DNA of 57,147 nucleotides from CALXOJ01 sp034120015 (GTDB lineage Bacteria > Spirochaetota > Spirochaetia > JAFGXN01): NCBI GenBank assembly GCA_034120015.1, contig JAXEIF010000019.1:1-57147 (forward strand). Reading direction: 5' to 3'. The translations under genes and the position numbers were made by a program. Numbering within the stretch: the first letter of the stretch is position 1; each line of letters begins with the position of its first letter. The notes beneath the pieces are model-generated. The model was not told the DNA's origin. It saw nothing but the letters and a program-made list of their open reading frames with translations, and searched no databases. Of this stretch, positions 17,072 through 24,533 are shown piece after piece.

Positions 17072-17776
17072 TTATTTTCTGTATCCGCCCTGTTTCAGTG
17101 TCGATTCCAGCAGCAGTCTGTATCCTTCCGGTGTCGGATGCATTCCGTCGGGAATCCATTCGGGCGGAGTCGGTTCATCGGGATTGCCGCCCCGGAGCGG
17201 ATATCGGTTCGGATCGGCATGATTTTGCAGAAGTCCCCAATTAACCGTATAGCGGGCATCGGGAACGGCCGCAGCCGCTTCGGCAAAAAAACGTCCCAAT
17301 CGGGTCATCAGTCGGTTAAAAAAAGGTGTGTCGAGTTTTCTCAGGCAGCTTTCCGGAGTAAAAAGGTCTGTCAGAAGGGTAATATTGAAATAGTCGTATC
17401 CCGAGATCAGGATGGGAGCGTTCGAAACCGTGCGGATTTCCCGAAGAACGGAAATCAGATTATTTCTGATTTTTGAAAAACTTTCTTCTATAAAAGCAGA
17501 AGAGGCAACGGTCAAATCGTTGAAATGACCCAGATTATAAAAATCATTTCCGCCGAGACTGAAAATAATCAGACGGTGGGGATCGGTTCTCAGAATTTCC
17601 GTCGTCCGATCCATATACGAGTCGTAATTTCTGACAAATTTCGAGGCGGTCGATCCGATAATCGTTGTGTCTTTGTATTCCGGTTCGGCGTTCATGGGGG
17701 TCAGTGTGCCGAATGTTTCGGCCGCCTCTCCGAGATATCGGCCCCAACTGTCACCGATAAAAATAACCTTATCCAT
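17072..17776 (-). CDS. SGNH/GDSL-type hydrolase
   Basis: A 234-residue SGNH esterase/lipase-fold hydrolase. Block I is IFIGDSWGRY (catalytic Ser near residue 9), block III SLGGNDFYNLG (Gly and Asn of the oxyanion hole), and block V DGMHPTPEGY (Asp-x-x-His). No signal peptide, so it should be cytoplasmic. The substrate is unknown; carbohydrate or lipid esters are usual. The GH16 lipoprotein gene is divergent, 78 bp away. A -10 TATTGT ends 6 nt before the ATG with no Shine-Dalgarno, so leaderless initiation is possible, though no good -35 is visible. Confidence 0.88.
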   Translation of the reverse strand: MDKVIFIGDSWGRYLGEAAETFGTLTPMNAEPEYKDTTIIGSTASKFVRNYDSYMDRTTEILRTDPHRLIIFSLGGNDFYNLGHFNDLTVASSAFIEESFSKIRNNLISVLREIRTVSNAPILISGYDYFNITLLTDLFTPESCLRKLDTPFFNRLMTRLGRFFAEAAAAVPDARYTVNWGLLQNHADPNRYPLRGGNPDEPTPPEWIPDGMHPTPEGYRLLLESTLKQGGYRK

Positions 17777-17854
17777 ACTTTTACAATATCAGAATCCCGG
17801 AAAAAAATCGACAAAAAACTTGTATTTTCGTTCGAATGTGTTAAACTTCAAAGT

Positions 17855-18910
17855 ATGAAAGAAGAGCAATCCATCGTTTTTTCGTTTATTCCGATTCTGC
17901 TGGTTTTATTGTCGGTGTCGTGTGTTGTTTATCGCGGAGAAGAAGGTCATATCGATTGGAATAAAATTTCGCGTCCCGGAATGGACGGCGTTCCGGTTTA
18001 TGCCACATCGGAAGAGGCCGAGGCTGCCGGAGGCGGCTGGTATGTGACAATGGATGAAAATTTCGAAGGGGATGTTCTTCCCGAGGAGTGGGTTCCTTCG
18101 CCTCACGGTCTCCGCTGGGAAAGTCAGTCTGCGGCACATCCGGAATGGGCAAACTACTGGTGTCCCGAAATGGTTAAAGTCCGCAACGGAATGGTGGAAA
18201 TTCACAGCGAAAAACGGACAAATCATAAATGTCCCGACGGAATTTGTCCTTCATCAGGTAATTTTACTTCCGGAATCGAAACCAGACAAATTCGAAACGG
18301 AGAAACCAATCAGGGGAGTGCCGATCAATTGCTTTTTTCGCAGGCATTCGGTTATTTTGAGGCTCGTGTCCGATTTCCGGAAGCGCCCGGTATGTGGTCT
18401 GCTTTCTGGCTCCAGTCGTCAAATCAGAGGAAAACCGGCAATAACGGAGAAGACGGAACGGAAATCGATATTTACGAATCGGCATTTATGCACCGTTATA
18501 ACCGGACGGAAAATCTCAGCATAATGGGGCATGCTCTGCTTTGGGACGGATACGGGAAAAACGGAAAGGTCGAGGATTTTATAACGGCGGTTTCCGGGAA
18601 TTTGCATGAAGGCTTTCATGTGTTCGGCTTAAAATGGACGCCCACCGAGTATATTTTTTATATCGACGGAAAGCCGACCTGGATGACAAATGCCGGCGGT
18701 GTCTCGAAAGTCAGAGAATATCTGAGATTAACCTGCGAAATTGATGCGGGAGATCAGTACGGTCCGCACGGACAGCGCATCGGTCGTTTCGATGACGATA
18801 CAATTCCTGTTTTTTATGTCGATTATGTTAAGGTTTGGCAACATACCGGTTATTCCGCATTCGAAAAAAATGACGATGAGTTTAAAGGAGAAACCGACCC
18901 TACGAATTAG
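17855..18910 (+). CDS. GH16-family glycoside hydrolase lipoprotein (beta-glucanase/laminarinase-like)
   Basis: A secreted, lipid-anchored endo-glycosidase. Signal peptide with lipobox LLSVSC (Cys23). The GH16 catalytic motif GTEIDIYES gives nucleophile E203, D205 and acid/base E208. The flanking blocks GYFEARVRFPEAPGMWSAFW and HVFGLKWTPTEYIFYIDGK are typical. It is 351 residues. Substrate class (beta-1,3-, beta-1,3-1,4-glucan, agar or carrageenan type) cannot be fixed. ATG 17855 is chosen because it gives the signal peptide; an upstream in-frame extension overlaps the divergent gene. No Shine-Dalgarno is visible. Confidence 0.9.
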   Translation: MKEEQSIVFSFIPILLVLLSVSCVVYRGEEGHIDWNKISRPGMDGVPVYATSEEAEAAGGGWYVTMDENFEGDVLPEEWVPSPHGLRWESQSAAHPEWANYWCPEMVKVRNGMVEIHSEKRTNHKCPDGICPSSGNFTSGIETRQIRNGETNQGSADQLLFSQAFGYFEARVRFPEAPGMWSAFWLQSSNQRKTGNNGEDGTEIDIYESAFMHRYNRTENLSIMGHALLWDGYGKNGKVEDFITAVSGNLHEGFHVFGLKWTPTEYIFYIDGKPTWMTNAGGVSKVREYLRLTCEIDAGDQYGPHGQRIGRFDDDTIPVFYVDYVKVWQHTGYSAFEKNDDEFKGETDPTN

Positions 18911-18927
18911 AGGACGGACTCCCGATA

Positions 18928-19401
18928 TTAACGGCGGTCACGGGAAGCCAGTTCCCGGCTGACCGCTTTTTTCATATCCCGGTCTTTGATGGACGCCCGT
19001 TTGTCGAAATCCTTTTTACCGCGGGCGACTCCGACCAGCACCTTCACTTTCGAGTCTTTCAGGTAAAGTTTAACAGGAACCAGAGTGTAGCCTTTTTCGG
19101 CTGTTTTTCGGGAAAGTTTTTCGATTTCTTTTTTGTGTGCCAGCAGTTTGCGCACCCGTTCCGGTTCGTGATTTTCATGCGTTCCAAATTTATAGGGAGA
19201 AATATGAAATCCGGCAAGAAAAAGCTCCCCTTTGGTAATGCGGACATAGCTGTCATTAAATGAAAACTGATGAGCCCGCAACGATTTGACCTCGGTGCCT
19301 TTTAAAACAATTCCGCATTCGAGTGTCTCGCCGATTTCGTAACGGAAGCGGGCTTTTCTGTTTTCAAGAAGCAGAGAAGATGATTCACCGGATTTTTTCA
19401 T
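18928..19401 (-). CDS. smpB: SsrA-binding protein SmpB
   Basis: SmpB binds tmRNA and brings it to stalled ribosomes; the tmRNA itself is at 48629-48972 in this window. 157 residues with family blocks RKARFRYEIGETLECGIVLKGTEVKSLR (start near residue 15), SYVRITKGELFL, and the basic C-terminal tail KKDFDKRASIKDRDMKK. Start ATG 19401 has GGAG upstream and overlaps the stop of the upstream FGE-like gene (ATGA). A longer frame reaching 19596 lies inside that gene and is not supported. Confidence 0.96.
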   Translation of the reverse strand: MKKSGESSSLLLENRKARFRYEIGETLECGIVLKGTEVKSLRAHQFSFNDSYVRITKGELFLAGFHISPYKFGTHENHEPERVRKLLAHKKEIEKLSRKTAEKGYTLVPVKLYLKDSKVKVLVGVARGKKDFDKRASIKDRDMKKAVSRELASRDRR

Positions 19402-20933
19402 TTTTTCTCCAATACAACGCGAAAACCTGTGTACGGTGATGACCAGACTGCGAATTGAATGCCTGTTTCGGAGGGGGAAACTGTTTCGTTTTTCCATGAT
19501 CCTCCGGCAACCGCTTTGATTTCCGTCGGAAGATTCAACAGTAAAGAATCGGTTTCGGCCGCATCTCTTAACGGCGGATTCTGACACCATTCCCATACGT
19601 TACCGGTCAGGTCGCGGATTGTATCGGTCTGAGGTGTTCCGGCTGAGTGCGGTCCGCTGCCGGCAAGATTGGCGGTCGCCGGGTTGTCATCGGCGGTTAA
19701 AACAGCTATTTCATAAGAATAAGGAAGTCGGGCCCGAAACCCGCTCAGTCCGGGCTGCCGTTCGATCCAGCGGCAGAAGGCCTGCGCCGCATGCCATGAA
19801 ACGGAGACGGCCGGCAGACGGTTATCGGCGGGAAACTGCCGCAGATAGAAAGCGTCGACCAGACTTTTCTCCTCCAAGGCGGCACTGTTTTCCGCATTCC
19901 ATTCCGGACAGTCGTTCAGAAAACGGCGGTAAAAACCGGCCGTCACTTCGCGGTCCTGAATCCAGAAACCGCCGAATTCGGTTTCGGCTGACGGCAGTGA
20001 GGGACCGGCGGCGGTCATGACAGCTGTTTTCGGGAAATGAACCCACCGTTCGCCGAGTACGGAAAAGGAGCTGTCCGGTCGGACACGGGGCGTCCGGTAG
20101 TCGGGTGTTTCGGCCGTTTGCGGTTCGGCAACCGACAGCTGTTTTTTCAGCGCTTCCGGCAGCGCGCTGCGGAAAACGGCGGCTGCCCGCGAATCCCGGA
20201 TATTTAACGCGGTTAAAACGGAATCGGCCGCTTCGACCGGATCATATTTCGGGTAAAGTGTCGTATAGGCCTTCAATACTGCCTGCGCCGTGACTTCATG
20301 TGTGCAGAGCCCCGCAGCAAGCAAAACAGCCGTTTCGATTTCGTTTTCGGATAAAAATCCTTTATAATCACGGACAAAAAAATCGAGGGTTTCCGTGAAA
20401 AAATAGTTGGGTTCGAAACTTTTGGCAGTCTTTTTGCGGATCGAAGGCGAGTATTCGCGGTCTGCCAGTGCGAAATCGTTGAATTCGGCAAGAACATGCC
20501 GATAGCAAACGGTCGGATCGGTCGGGTTTTCCCACGTGATATCGATCTTTTCGGTAACGGGGAAAATCAGTGTGGCAAAAATACGCCCCGAGGCGTTGAT
20601 TTCCGTTTCATGAACCGGAAATCCCGGTTTTTCGATTTTAACATTATAGCGGGCTCGGGCGGGAAGAAAGATTTTGGCCGGAGAGCTTCCCGCATAATAA
20701 CCGTTGACGGTAATCACGGCACCCGCAGGTCGGGTTTTGACCTTGAGCCACGTTCCTTCATGCCGGATTCCCGGGAAAAAAAGCAAAAAGAAAAGTCCGC
20801 AGATAAGCAGAATACCGAGAAAAACACGCAGATAGACCGAAGGTGTGATGCCGCCGAAATTTTTCAGTCTGACGGTCATTTCTTTTTCGTCGGGAGGGGT
20901 AATCGGAGATTTTTCTTTCTTCTTAATTATCAT
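19398..20933 (-). CDS. membrane-anchored PEGA + formylglycine-generating-enzyme-fold protein
   Basis: 511 residues. A cytoplasmic N-terminus, one membrane segment (about residues 35-55, VFLGILLICGLFFLLFF), a PEGA-type beta domain (about 60-110, PAGAVITVNGYYAGSSPAKI), a helical middle, and a C-terminal FGE-sulfatase/SUMF1 fold (about 330-510) with WIQDREVTAGFYRRF, SWHAAQAFCRWIE, LTGNVWEWC and AGGSWKN. The cysteine pair that binds copper in true FGE is not obvious, and the sulfatase here is Ser-type, which FGE does not modify, so a binding or structural role is likelier (inference). ATG 20933 is chosen over 20948 because the -10 box overlaps the latter. Smpb follows with an ATGA overlap. Confidence 0.8.
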   Translation of the reverse strand: MIIKKKEKSPITPPDEKEMTVRLKNFGGITPSVYLRVFLGILLICGLFFLLFFPGIRHEGTWLKVKTRPAGAVITVNGYYAGSSPAKIFLPARARYNVKIEKPGFPVHETEINASGRIFATLIFPVTEKIDITWENPTDPTVCYRHVLAEFNDFALADREYSPSIRKKTAKSFEPNYFFTETLDFFVRDYKGFLSENEIETAVLLAAGLCTHEVTAQAVLKAYTTLYPKYDPVEAADSVLTALNIRDSRAAAVFRSALPEALKKQLSVAEPQTAETPDYRTPRVRPDSSFSVLGERWVHFPKTAVMTAAGPSLPSAETEFGGFWIQDREVTAGFYRRFLNDCPEWNAENSAALEEKSLVDAFYLRQFPADNRLPAVSVSWHAAQAFCRWIERQPGLSGFRARLPYSYEIAVLTADDNPATANLAGSGPHSAGTPQTDTIRDLTGNVWEWCQNPPLRDAAETDSLLLNLPTEIKAVAGGSWKNETVSPSETGIQFAVWSSPYTGFRVVLEKK

Positions 20934-20939
20934 GAGATC

Positions 20940-20968
20940 AGAATACACACAAACGGGGTTGTTGTCAA
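20940..20968 (-). promoter_or_regulatory. promoter of the PEGA-FGE gene, apparently leaderless
   Basis: Minus strand: perfect -35 TTGACA (20968-20963), 17-nt spacer, -10 TATTCT (20945-20940). The ATG at 20933 starts 6 nt later; no Shine-Dalgarno. The -35 overlaps that of the divergent lepB promoter. Confidence 0.7.
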
Positions 20969-20990
20969 TCAGGCGAATCTGTGATAAAAT
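20962..20990 (+). promoter_or_regulatory. promoter of lepB-hemW
   Basis: -35 TTGTCA (20962-20967), 17-nt spacer, -10 TAAAAT (20985-20990). The predicted leader is about 15 nt and contains AGGGA before the ATG at 21012. Its -35 shares five bases with the -35 of the leftward promoter. Confidence 0.75.
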
Positions 20991-21011
20991 GAAAAACCTA
21001 GGGATAAAATT

Positions 21012-21965
21012 ATGGCAAAAAAAAGCAGAAACGAAGACCGGCTGGTCGCTTTTGTCGAACGACGATTAACGGACAGAAATGTCAGAAAATATTACCGTAA
21101 GGAAAAACAGAAGCGAAAATCTCTTTTAAGAGACTGGGGCGGATCTTTTTTGTGGGCTGCCTGTGTTGTTTTTTTGATTAACCAGTATCTTTTTCAGGCA
21201 TATAATATTCCGACGCCTTCGATGGTGCACACTTTGGAAACTCAGGATCGTCTTTTTGTCAATAAACTGATTTACGGTCCCGAGTTGCTGCCCGGTATTG
21301 CCAAACTGCCGGGAGCATCGCCGAAGCGGCACGATATTATTGTTTTCGAGAATCCCGAATACCTCTCCAAAGGTACGGTATTTGATGTGGCTCACCGGAT
21401 GATTTTTATGCTGACACTTTCTTTGGTTGACATCGATAAAGAATGGAATCCGCGTACGCGGCAGATGGAGCCGGGGAAACATTTTCTGATTAAGAGAGCT
21501 GTCGGTGCCGGCGGAGACCGCATACGAACCTGCGACGGTCGTGTTCGGATTGCGCCTCGGGGATCGGTCCGTTTTTTCGAGGAAGAGATGTTATCATCGT
21601 TTCCTTCCCGCCGATACCGGGTTCGTCGGGAAATCTCCGACGAAACCTATCGCCGCGAATCGTTCGATTTGTTTGATGAAATGATACGGCAGGGAGAGGC
21701 CTCGTTCCGCTATACCGATTACGAAACGGTGAAAACAGCCGCAATGGTGCAGCTGATGATGGATCCGTCGGCTGCGGATCGGGCGGCATGGGCGGTTCGT
21801 AACCATCTCGGTTATTATGTACCGGAAGGATATAAATTACCTTTGGGGGATAACCGCGATAATTCGCTCGACGGCCGCTGGTTCGGTCCCGTGAAAGACC
21901 GTAATATTATCGGTCGGGCCGGTTTTATCTATTATCCTTTTTCTCGATTCGGACTGGTGCGTTGA
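21012..21965 (+). CDS. lepB: signal peptidase I
   Basis: A membrane-bound Ser/Lys-dyad protease that removes signal peptides. 317 residues: one N-terminal membrane segment (about 45-60), catalytic Ser70 in IPTPSMVHTL, catalytic Lys161 in HFLIKRAVGAGGD, and box E GDNRDNSLDGRWFG near residue 280. The insertion between boxes (about 175-270), rich in charged residues, makes it longer than the E. coli-type core but is common. It has its own promoter, and its stop overlaps the TTG start of hemW by 4 nt. Confidence 0.95.
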   Translation: MAKKSRNEDRLVAFVERRLTDRNVRKYYRKEKQKRKSLLRDWGGSFLWAACVVFLINQYLFQAYNIPTPSMVHTLETQDRLFVNKLIYGPELLPGIAKLPGASPKRHDIIVFENPEYLSKGTVFDVAHRMIFMLTLSLVDIDKEWNPRTRQMEPGKHFLIKRAVGAGGDRIRTCDGRVRIAPRGSVRFFEEEMLSSFPSRRYRVRREISDETYRRESFDLFDEMIRQGEASFRYTDYETVKTAAMVQLMMDPSAADRAAWAVRNHLGYYVPEGYKLPLGDNRDNSLDGRWFGPVKDRNIIGRAGFIYYPFSRFGLVR

Positions 21966-23092
21966 CCGGATCGCTTTATGTACACATTCCTTTTTGTCTG
22001 CGCCGCTGTGACTACTGCGATTTTTATTCGACGGTTTTGAGCGACGGGTCGGTTGTCCGCCGGACGGTTGATGTTTTGAAACAGCAGATGACTTATATAG
22101 CCGATCGTTGGAGTCCCTGCCTGCAGTCGGTTTATTTCGGAGGGGGAACGCCGTCTCTGCTGCCGTTTCCGCTTCTGGAAGAGTTGACCTCAACGGTTAT
22201 CGACCGGTTTACCGTATCGGACGGCTGTGAAATAACCGTTGAAGCTAATCCCGAAACGGCAACAGCCGATTTTTTACGGTTTTTGCGTTCGACACCCGTT
22301 AACCGACTCAGTCTGGGAATACAGTCTTTTAACGATGGTGTGCTACGGCTGCTCGGTCGAAACAATACCCGCCGCACAGCGTTGGAGGCGGCGGACAGAG
22401 TTGCTGCCGACGGTCCCGTGCGATGGAGTCTTGATTTTATCGGCGAAATTCCGGGTGTGCCGGACAGTATCCTTATTGAAGATCTGAAAGAGGCTATTCG
22501 ACGAAAGCCGCCGCATCTTTCGTTGTATGCACTGTCGATTGCGGAAAACAGTCCTTTGGAAAAACGACTGAGCGGAAAAGAAATTTCTTCAGCTGTCGAG
22601 AACGGGTTTAACCTGGCGGAAAATTACGGTTATAATCGGTACGAGATTTCCAATTGTGCTTTCGCCGGAGAAGAATCCCGTCATAATACGGCATACTGGG
22701 AGATGAATGCGTTTTGGGGCTGCGGTCCGTCCGCTTCGGGAACCTTTCGCGATAACGACGGTACGGTCTGCCGATGGGAGGGACTGACTCCTTTATCCGC
22801 TTTTTTGAATGTGTCAACCGTGGAAGAAACGTGGCGGAAAGAAACTGTTTCCGCACGGGATTATGCGTTCGAAAATGTGATGATGGGATGCCGTATGAAG
22901 CGTGGTATCGAACTGTCCGGATTCGAAGCAAAAACAGGGTACAGTTTGAAAGAAATGGCCCCCGAAACGGTGAAAAAAGCACTGAACAAACGATTGTTTG
23001 ATATAAAAAACGGTCGTTTTTTTCCGTTGTCGGACGGTTTTCGCTATCTGAACCGTTTTTTGGTTGATTTTCTTTTGGAATTTGACAAATAA
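21962..23092 (+). CDS. hemW: HemW-like radical SAM protein (coproporphyrinogen oxidase-like)
   Basis: 376 residues. It opens with LYVHIPFCLRRCDYCDFYS, the HemW form of the radical SAM cluster motif (C12, C16, C19; CxxxCxxC), followed by FGGGTPSLL and LSLGIQSFNDGVLRLLGR. HemW is a haem chaperone/insertase in other bacteria rather than a true HemN. Start TTG 21962 is inferred: it creates a TTGA overlap with the lepB stop, and no in-frame ATG or GTG lies between there and the cluster motif. The promoter for the following TetR gene lies across its last codons. Confidence 0.92.
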   Translation: MTGSLYVHIPFCLRRCDYCDFYSTVLSDGSVVRRTVDVLKQQMTYIADRWSPCLQSVYFGGGTPSLLPFPLLEELTSTVIDRFTVSDGCEITVEANPETATADFLRFLRSTPVNRLSLGIQSFNDGVLRLLGRNNTRRTALEAADRVAADGPVRWSLDFIGEIPGVPDSILIEDLKEAIRRKPPHLSLYALSIAENSPLEKRLSGKEISSAVENGFNLAENYGYNRYEISNCAFAGEESRHNTAYWEMNAFWGCGPSASGTFRDNDGTVCRWEGLTPLSAFLNVSTVEETWRKETVSARDYAFENVMMGCRMKRGIELSGFEAKTGYSLKEMAPETVKKALNKRLFDIKNGRFFPLSDGFRYLNRFLVDFLLEFDK

Positions 23093-23110
23093 AACCCAAT
23101 GGAGTAAAAT
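23082..23110 (+). promoter_or_regulatory. promoter of the TetR gene, apparently leaderless
   Basis: Perfect -35 TTGACA (23082-23087), 17-nt spacer, -10 TAAAAT (23105-23110), then 7 nt and the ATG at 23118. The earlier in-frame ATG at 23109 overlaps the -10. No Shine-Dalgarno. Confidence 0.75.
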
Positions 23111-23117
23111 GGCGGTT

Positions 23118-23741
23118 ATGGGAGAGGAAAAAATTCGCGATTCGCGAAAAGATCTGATTTATAAGACGGCAGTGGAAATGATTGCCGCGGAAGGCTTTGT
23201 CGCATCATCGATTCGGGATATCTGCAAAGCGGTGGGGATTAAAGAAAGTTCGTTTTATCTTTCTTTTTCAAAAAAAGATGAGATTCTGGATGAAGTCTTC
23301 GCAGAATTTTCGACTCTCTTTTTGAAAGATCCGCTTCCTTTGGAGAAAATTCCTCCCGCCGTCGAAAGGTACTCTCCCGACCGGATTTTAACATCGGCGC
23401 TCGATCTGTGTTTTCGACGGTTGGATGACTGTCATATCAGGCATTTGTGGCAGATTCTGATTGTCGAACAGTTTCGGGATGTACGGGCCGCAAAAGCTTT
23501 ACGAAAAATGAACAGGCGTCTTGCCGAAACCGCAGCCGGACTTTTCGGTGAATGGAAACGTCGCGGGATGATTGCCGAATCGGTCGATACTGCTTCGACG
23601 GCCGAATTTTTTGCGTCCTCCGTCAGGATGCTTTTTTATGATTATCTTTCGCAGGGAGATGACTCTGTTTCTTTTCTGCATGAGAGGGATAAGCTTGTTT
23701 TGTATTTTCTTTCCGTCATGAATGTGGACCGGTCTGCATGA
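23118..23741 (+). CDS. TetR/AcrR-family transcriptional regulator, C-terminus altered by a 58-bp duplication
   Basis: 207 residues: N-terminal helix-turn-helix (AAEGFVASSIRDICKAVGIKESSFY as the HTH region, about residues 20-45, with the usual YxxFxxK-type SFSKKDEIL) and an all-helical ligand domain. Ligand unknown. The last codons lie at the junction of two tandem 58-bp copies (23675-23732 and 23733-23790). 58 is not a multiple of three, so entering copy two causes an immediate TGA. Without the duplication the frame would read on about 10 codons and overlap the next ATG. Loss of these residues probably leaves the fold intact. It may control the SIMPL and sulfatase genes downstream (inference). 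Confidence 0.88.
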   Translation: MGEEKIRDSRKDLIYKTAVEMIAAEGFVASSIRDICKAVGIKESSFYLSFSKKDEILDEVFAEFSTLFLKDPLPLEKIPPAVERYSPDRILTSALDLCFRRLDDCHIRHLWQILIVEQFRDVRAAKALRKMNRRLAETAAGLFGEWKRRGMIAESVDTASTAEFFASSVRMLFYDYLSQGDDSVSFLHERDKLVLYFLSVMNVDRSA

Positions 23742-23790
23742 GAGGGATAAGCTTGTTTTGTATTTTCTTTCCGTCATGAATGTGGACCGG
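23675..23790. repeat. perfect 58-bp tandem duplication
   Basis: Two adjacent identical 58-bp copies: 23675-23732 and 23733-23790, each starting TCTGCATGAG and ending GTGGACCGG. The first carries the last codons of the TetR gene; the second lies in the gap before the SIMPL gene. Identity is complete by eye, which suggests a recent event or an assembly artefact. Confidence 0.93.
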
Positions 23791-23807
23791 AAGAAAGGAG
23801 GTTTGGA

Positions 23808-24518
23808 ATGGGAAAAAATCTGACACTGTTTTTTTCGTCTTTTGTTTTGGCATTGGGAATAGCGGGAGCCGGTTCGGCGGTCTGTTTCGGACTGATTGCC
23901 GGAAAAACGTCCAACAGAACGGTGGCGGTTCGCGGTCTTGCCGAACGCGAGGTCGATGCCGATTTGGCGATATGGCCGCTGACATTTACGGTTGCAGCCA
24001 ATGATATGGCTTCTCTGAATGCTGCCGTGAAAAAAGATTCGGAAACGGTTGAAGCCTATCTGCTGAAAAATAATGTCAGCAAAGCCGATATCGTCAAGCA
24101 GACGATCAGTGTCGACGACGAGTCGCAGCGTCTTTACGGAGGCGGCGAACAGCGCCCGTTTCGGTATGTCGGCAAGGTGACATTCCTGATTCGCTCGTCG
24201 AATATCGATGCCGTTAAAACGGCAGACCGTAATCTGCAGGATTTATTGGGACAGGGAGTGCTTTTGGTTCGTGACTACGAGTATCAGACACAGTTTTTGT
24301 TTAACGGACTGAATGAAATTAAACCCGATATGATTGCCGAGGCAACCGTTAACGCGCGGGCTGCAGCCGATCAGTTTGCCAAAGACTCGGGAAGCCGTGT
24401 CGGACGGATAAAAACCGCAACGCAGGGACTTTTTTCGATTACGGATGTAAATGCAGCTATGCCCGAAAAGAAAATCGTACGTGTTGTCAATACGGTTGAG
24501 TATTTTTTGGCTGATTGA
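23808..24518 (+). CDS. SIMPL (DUF541, YggE-like) domain envelope protein
   Basis: 236 residues. One N-terminal hydrophobic segment (about 6-30), then a SIMPL domain: VAVRGLAEREVDADLAIWPL, RYVGKVTFLIRSSNIDAV, the IKPDMIAEATVNARAAADQFA helix and GLFSITD. SIMPL proteins such as YggE and BP26 sit in the periplasm or outer membrane and form oligomers; their role in oxidative stress is known only in outline. AAAGGAGG lies 6 nt upstream of the ATG. It follows the duplicated TetR 3' end and precedes the sulfatase by 15 nt. Confidence 0.9.
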   Translation: MGKNLTLFFSSFVLALGIAGAGSAVCFGLIAGKTSNRTVAVRGLAEREVDADLAIWPLTFTVAANDMASLNAAVKKDSETVEAYLLKNNVSKADIVKQTISVDDESQRLYGGGEQRPFRYVGKVTFLIRSSNIDAVKTADRNLQDLLGQGVLLVRDYEYQTQFLFNGLNEIKPDMIAEATVNARAAADQFAKDSGSRVGRIKTATQGLFSITDVNAAMPEKKIVRVVNTVEYFLAD

Positions 24519-24533
24519 TTCGGATAAATTGCA

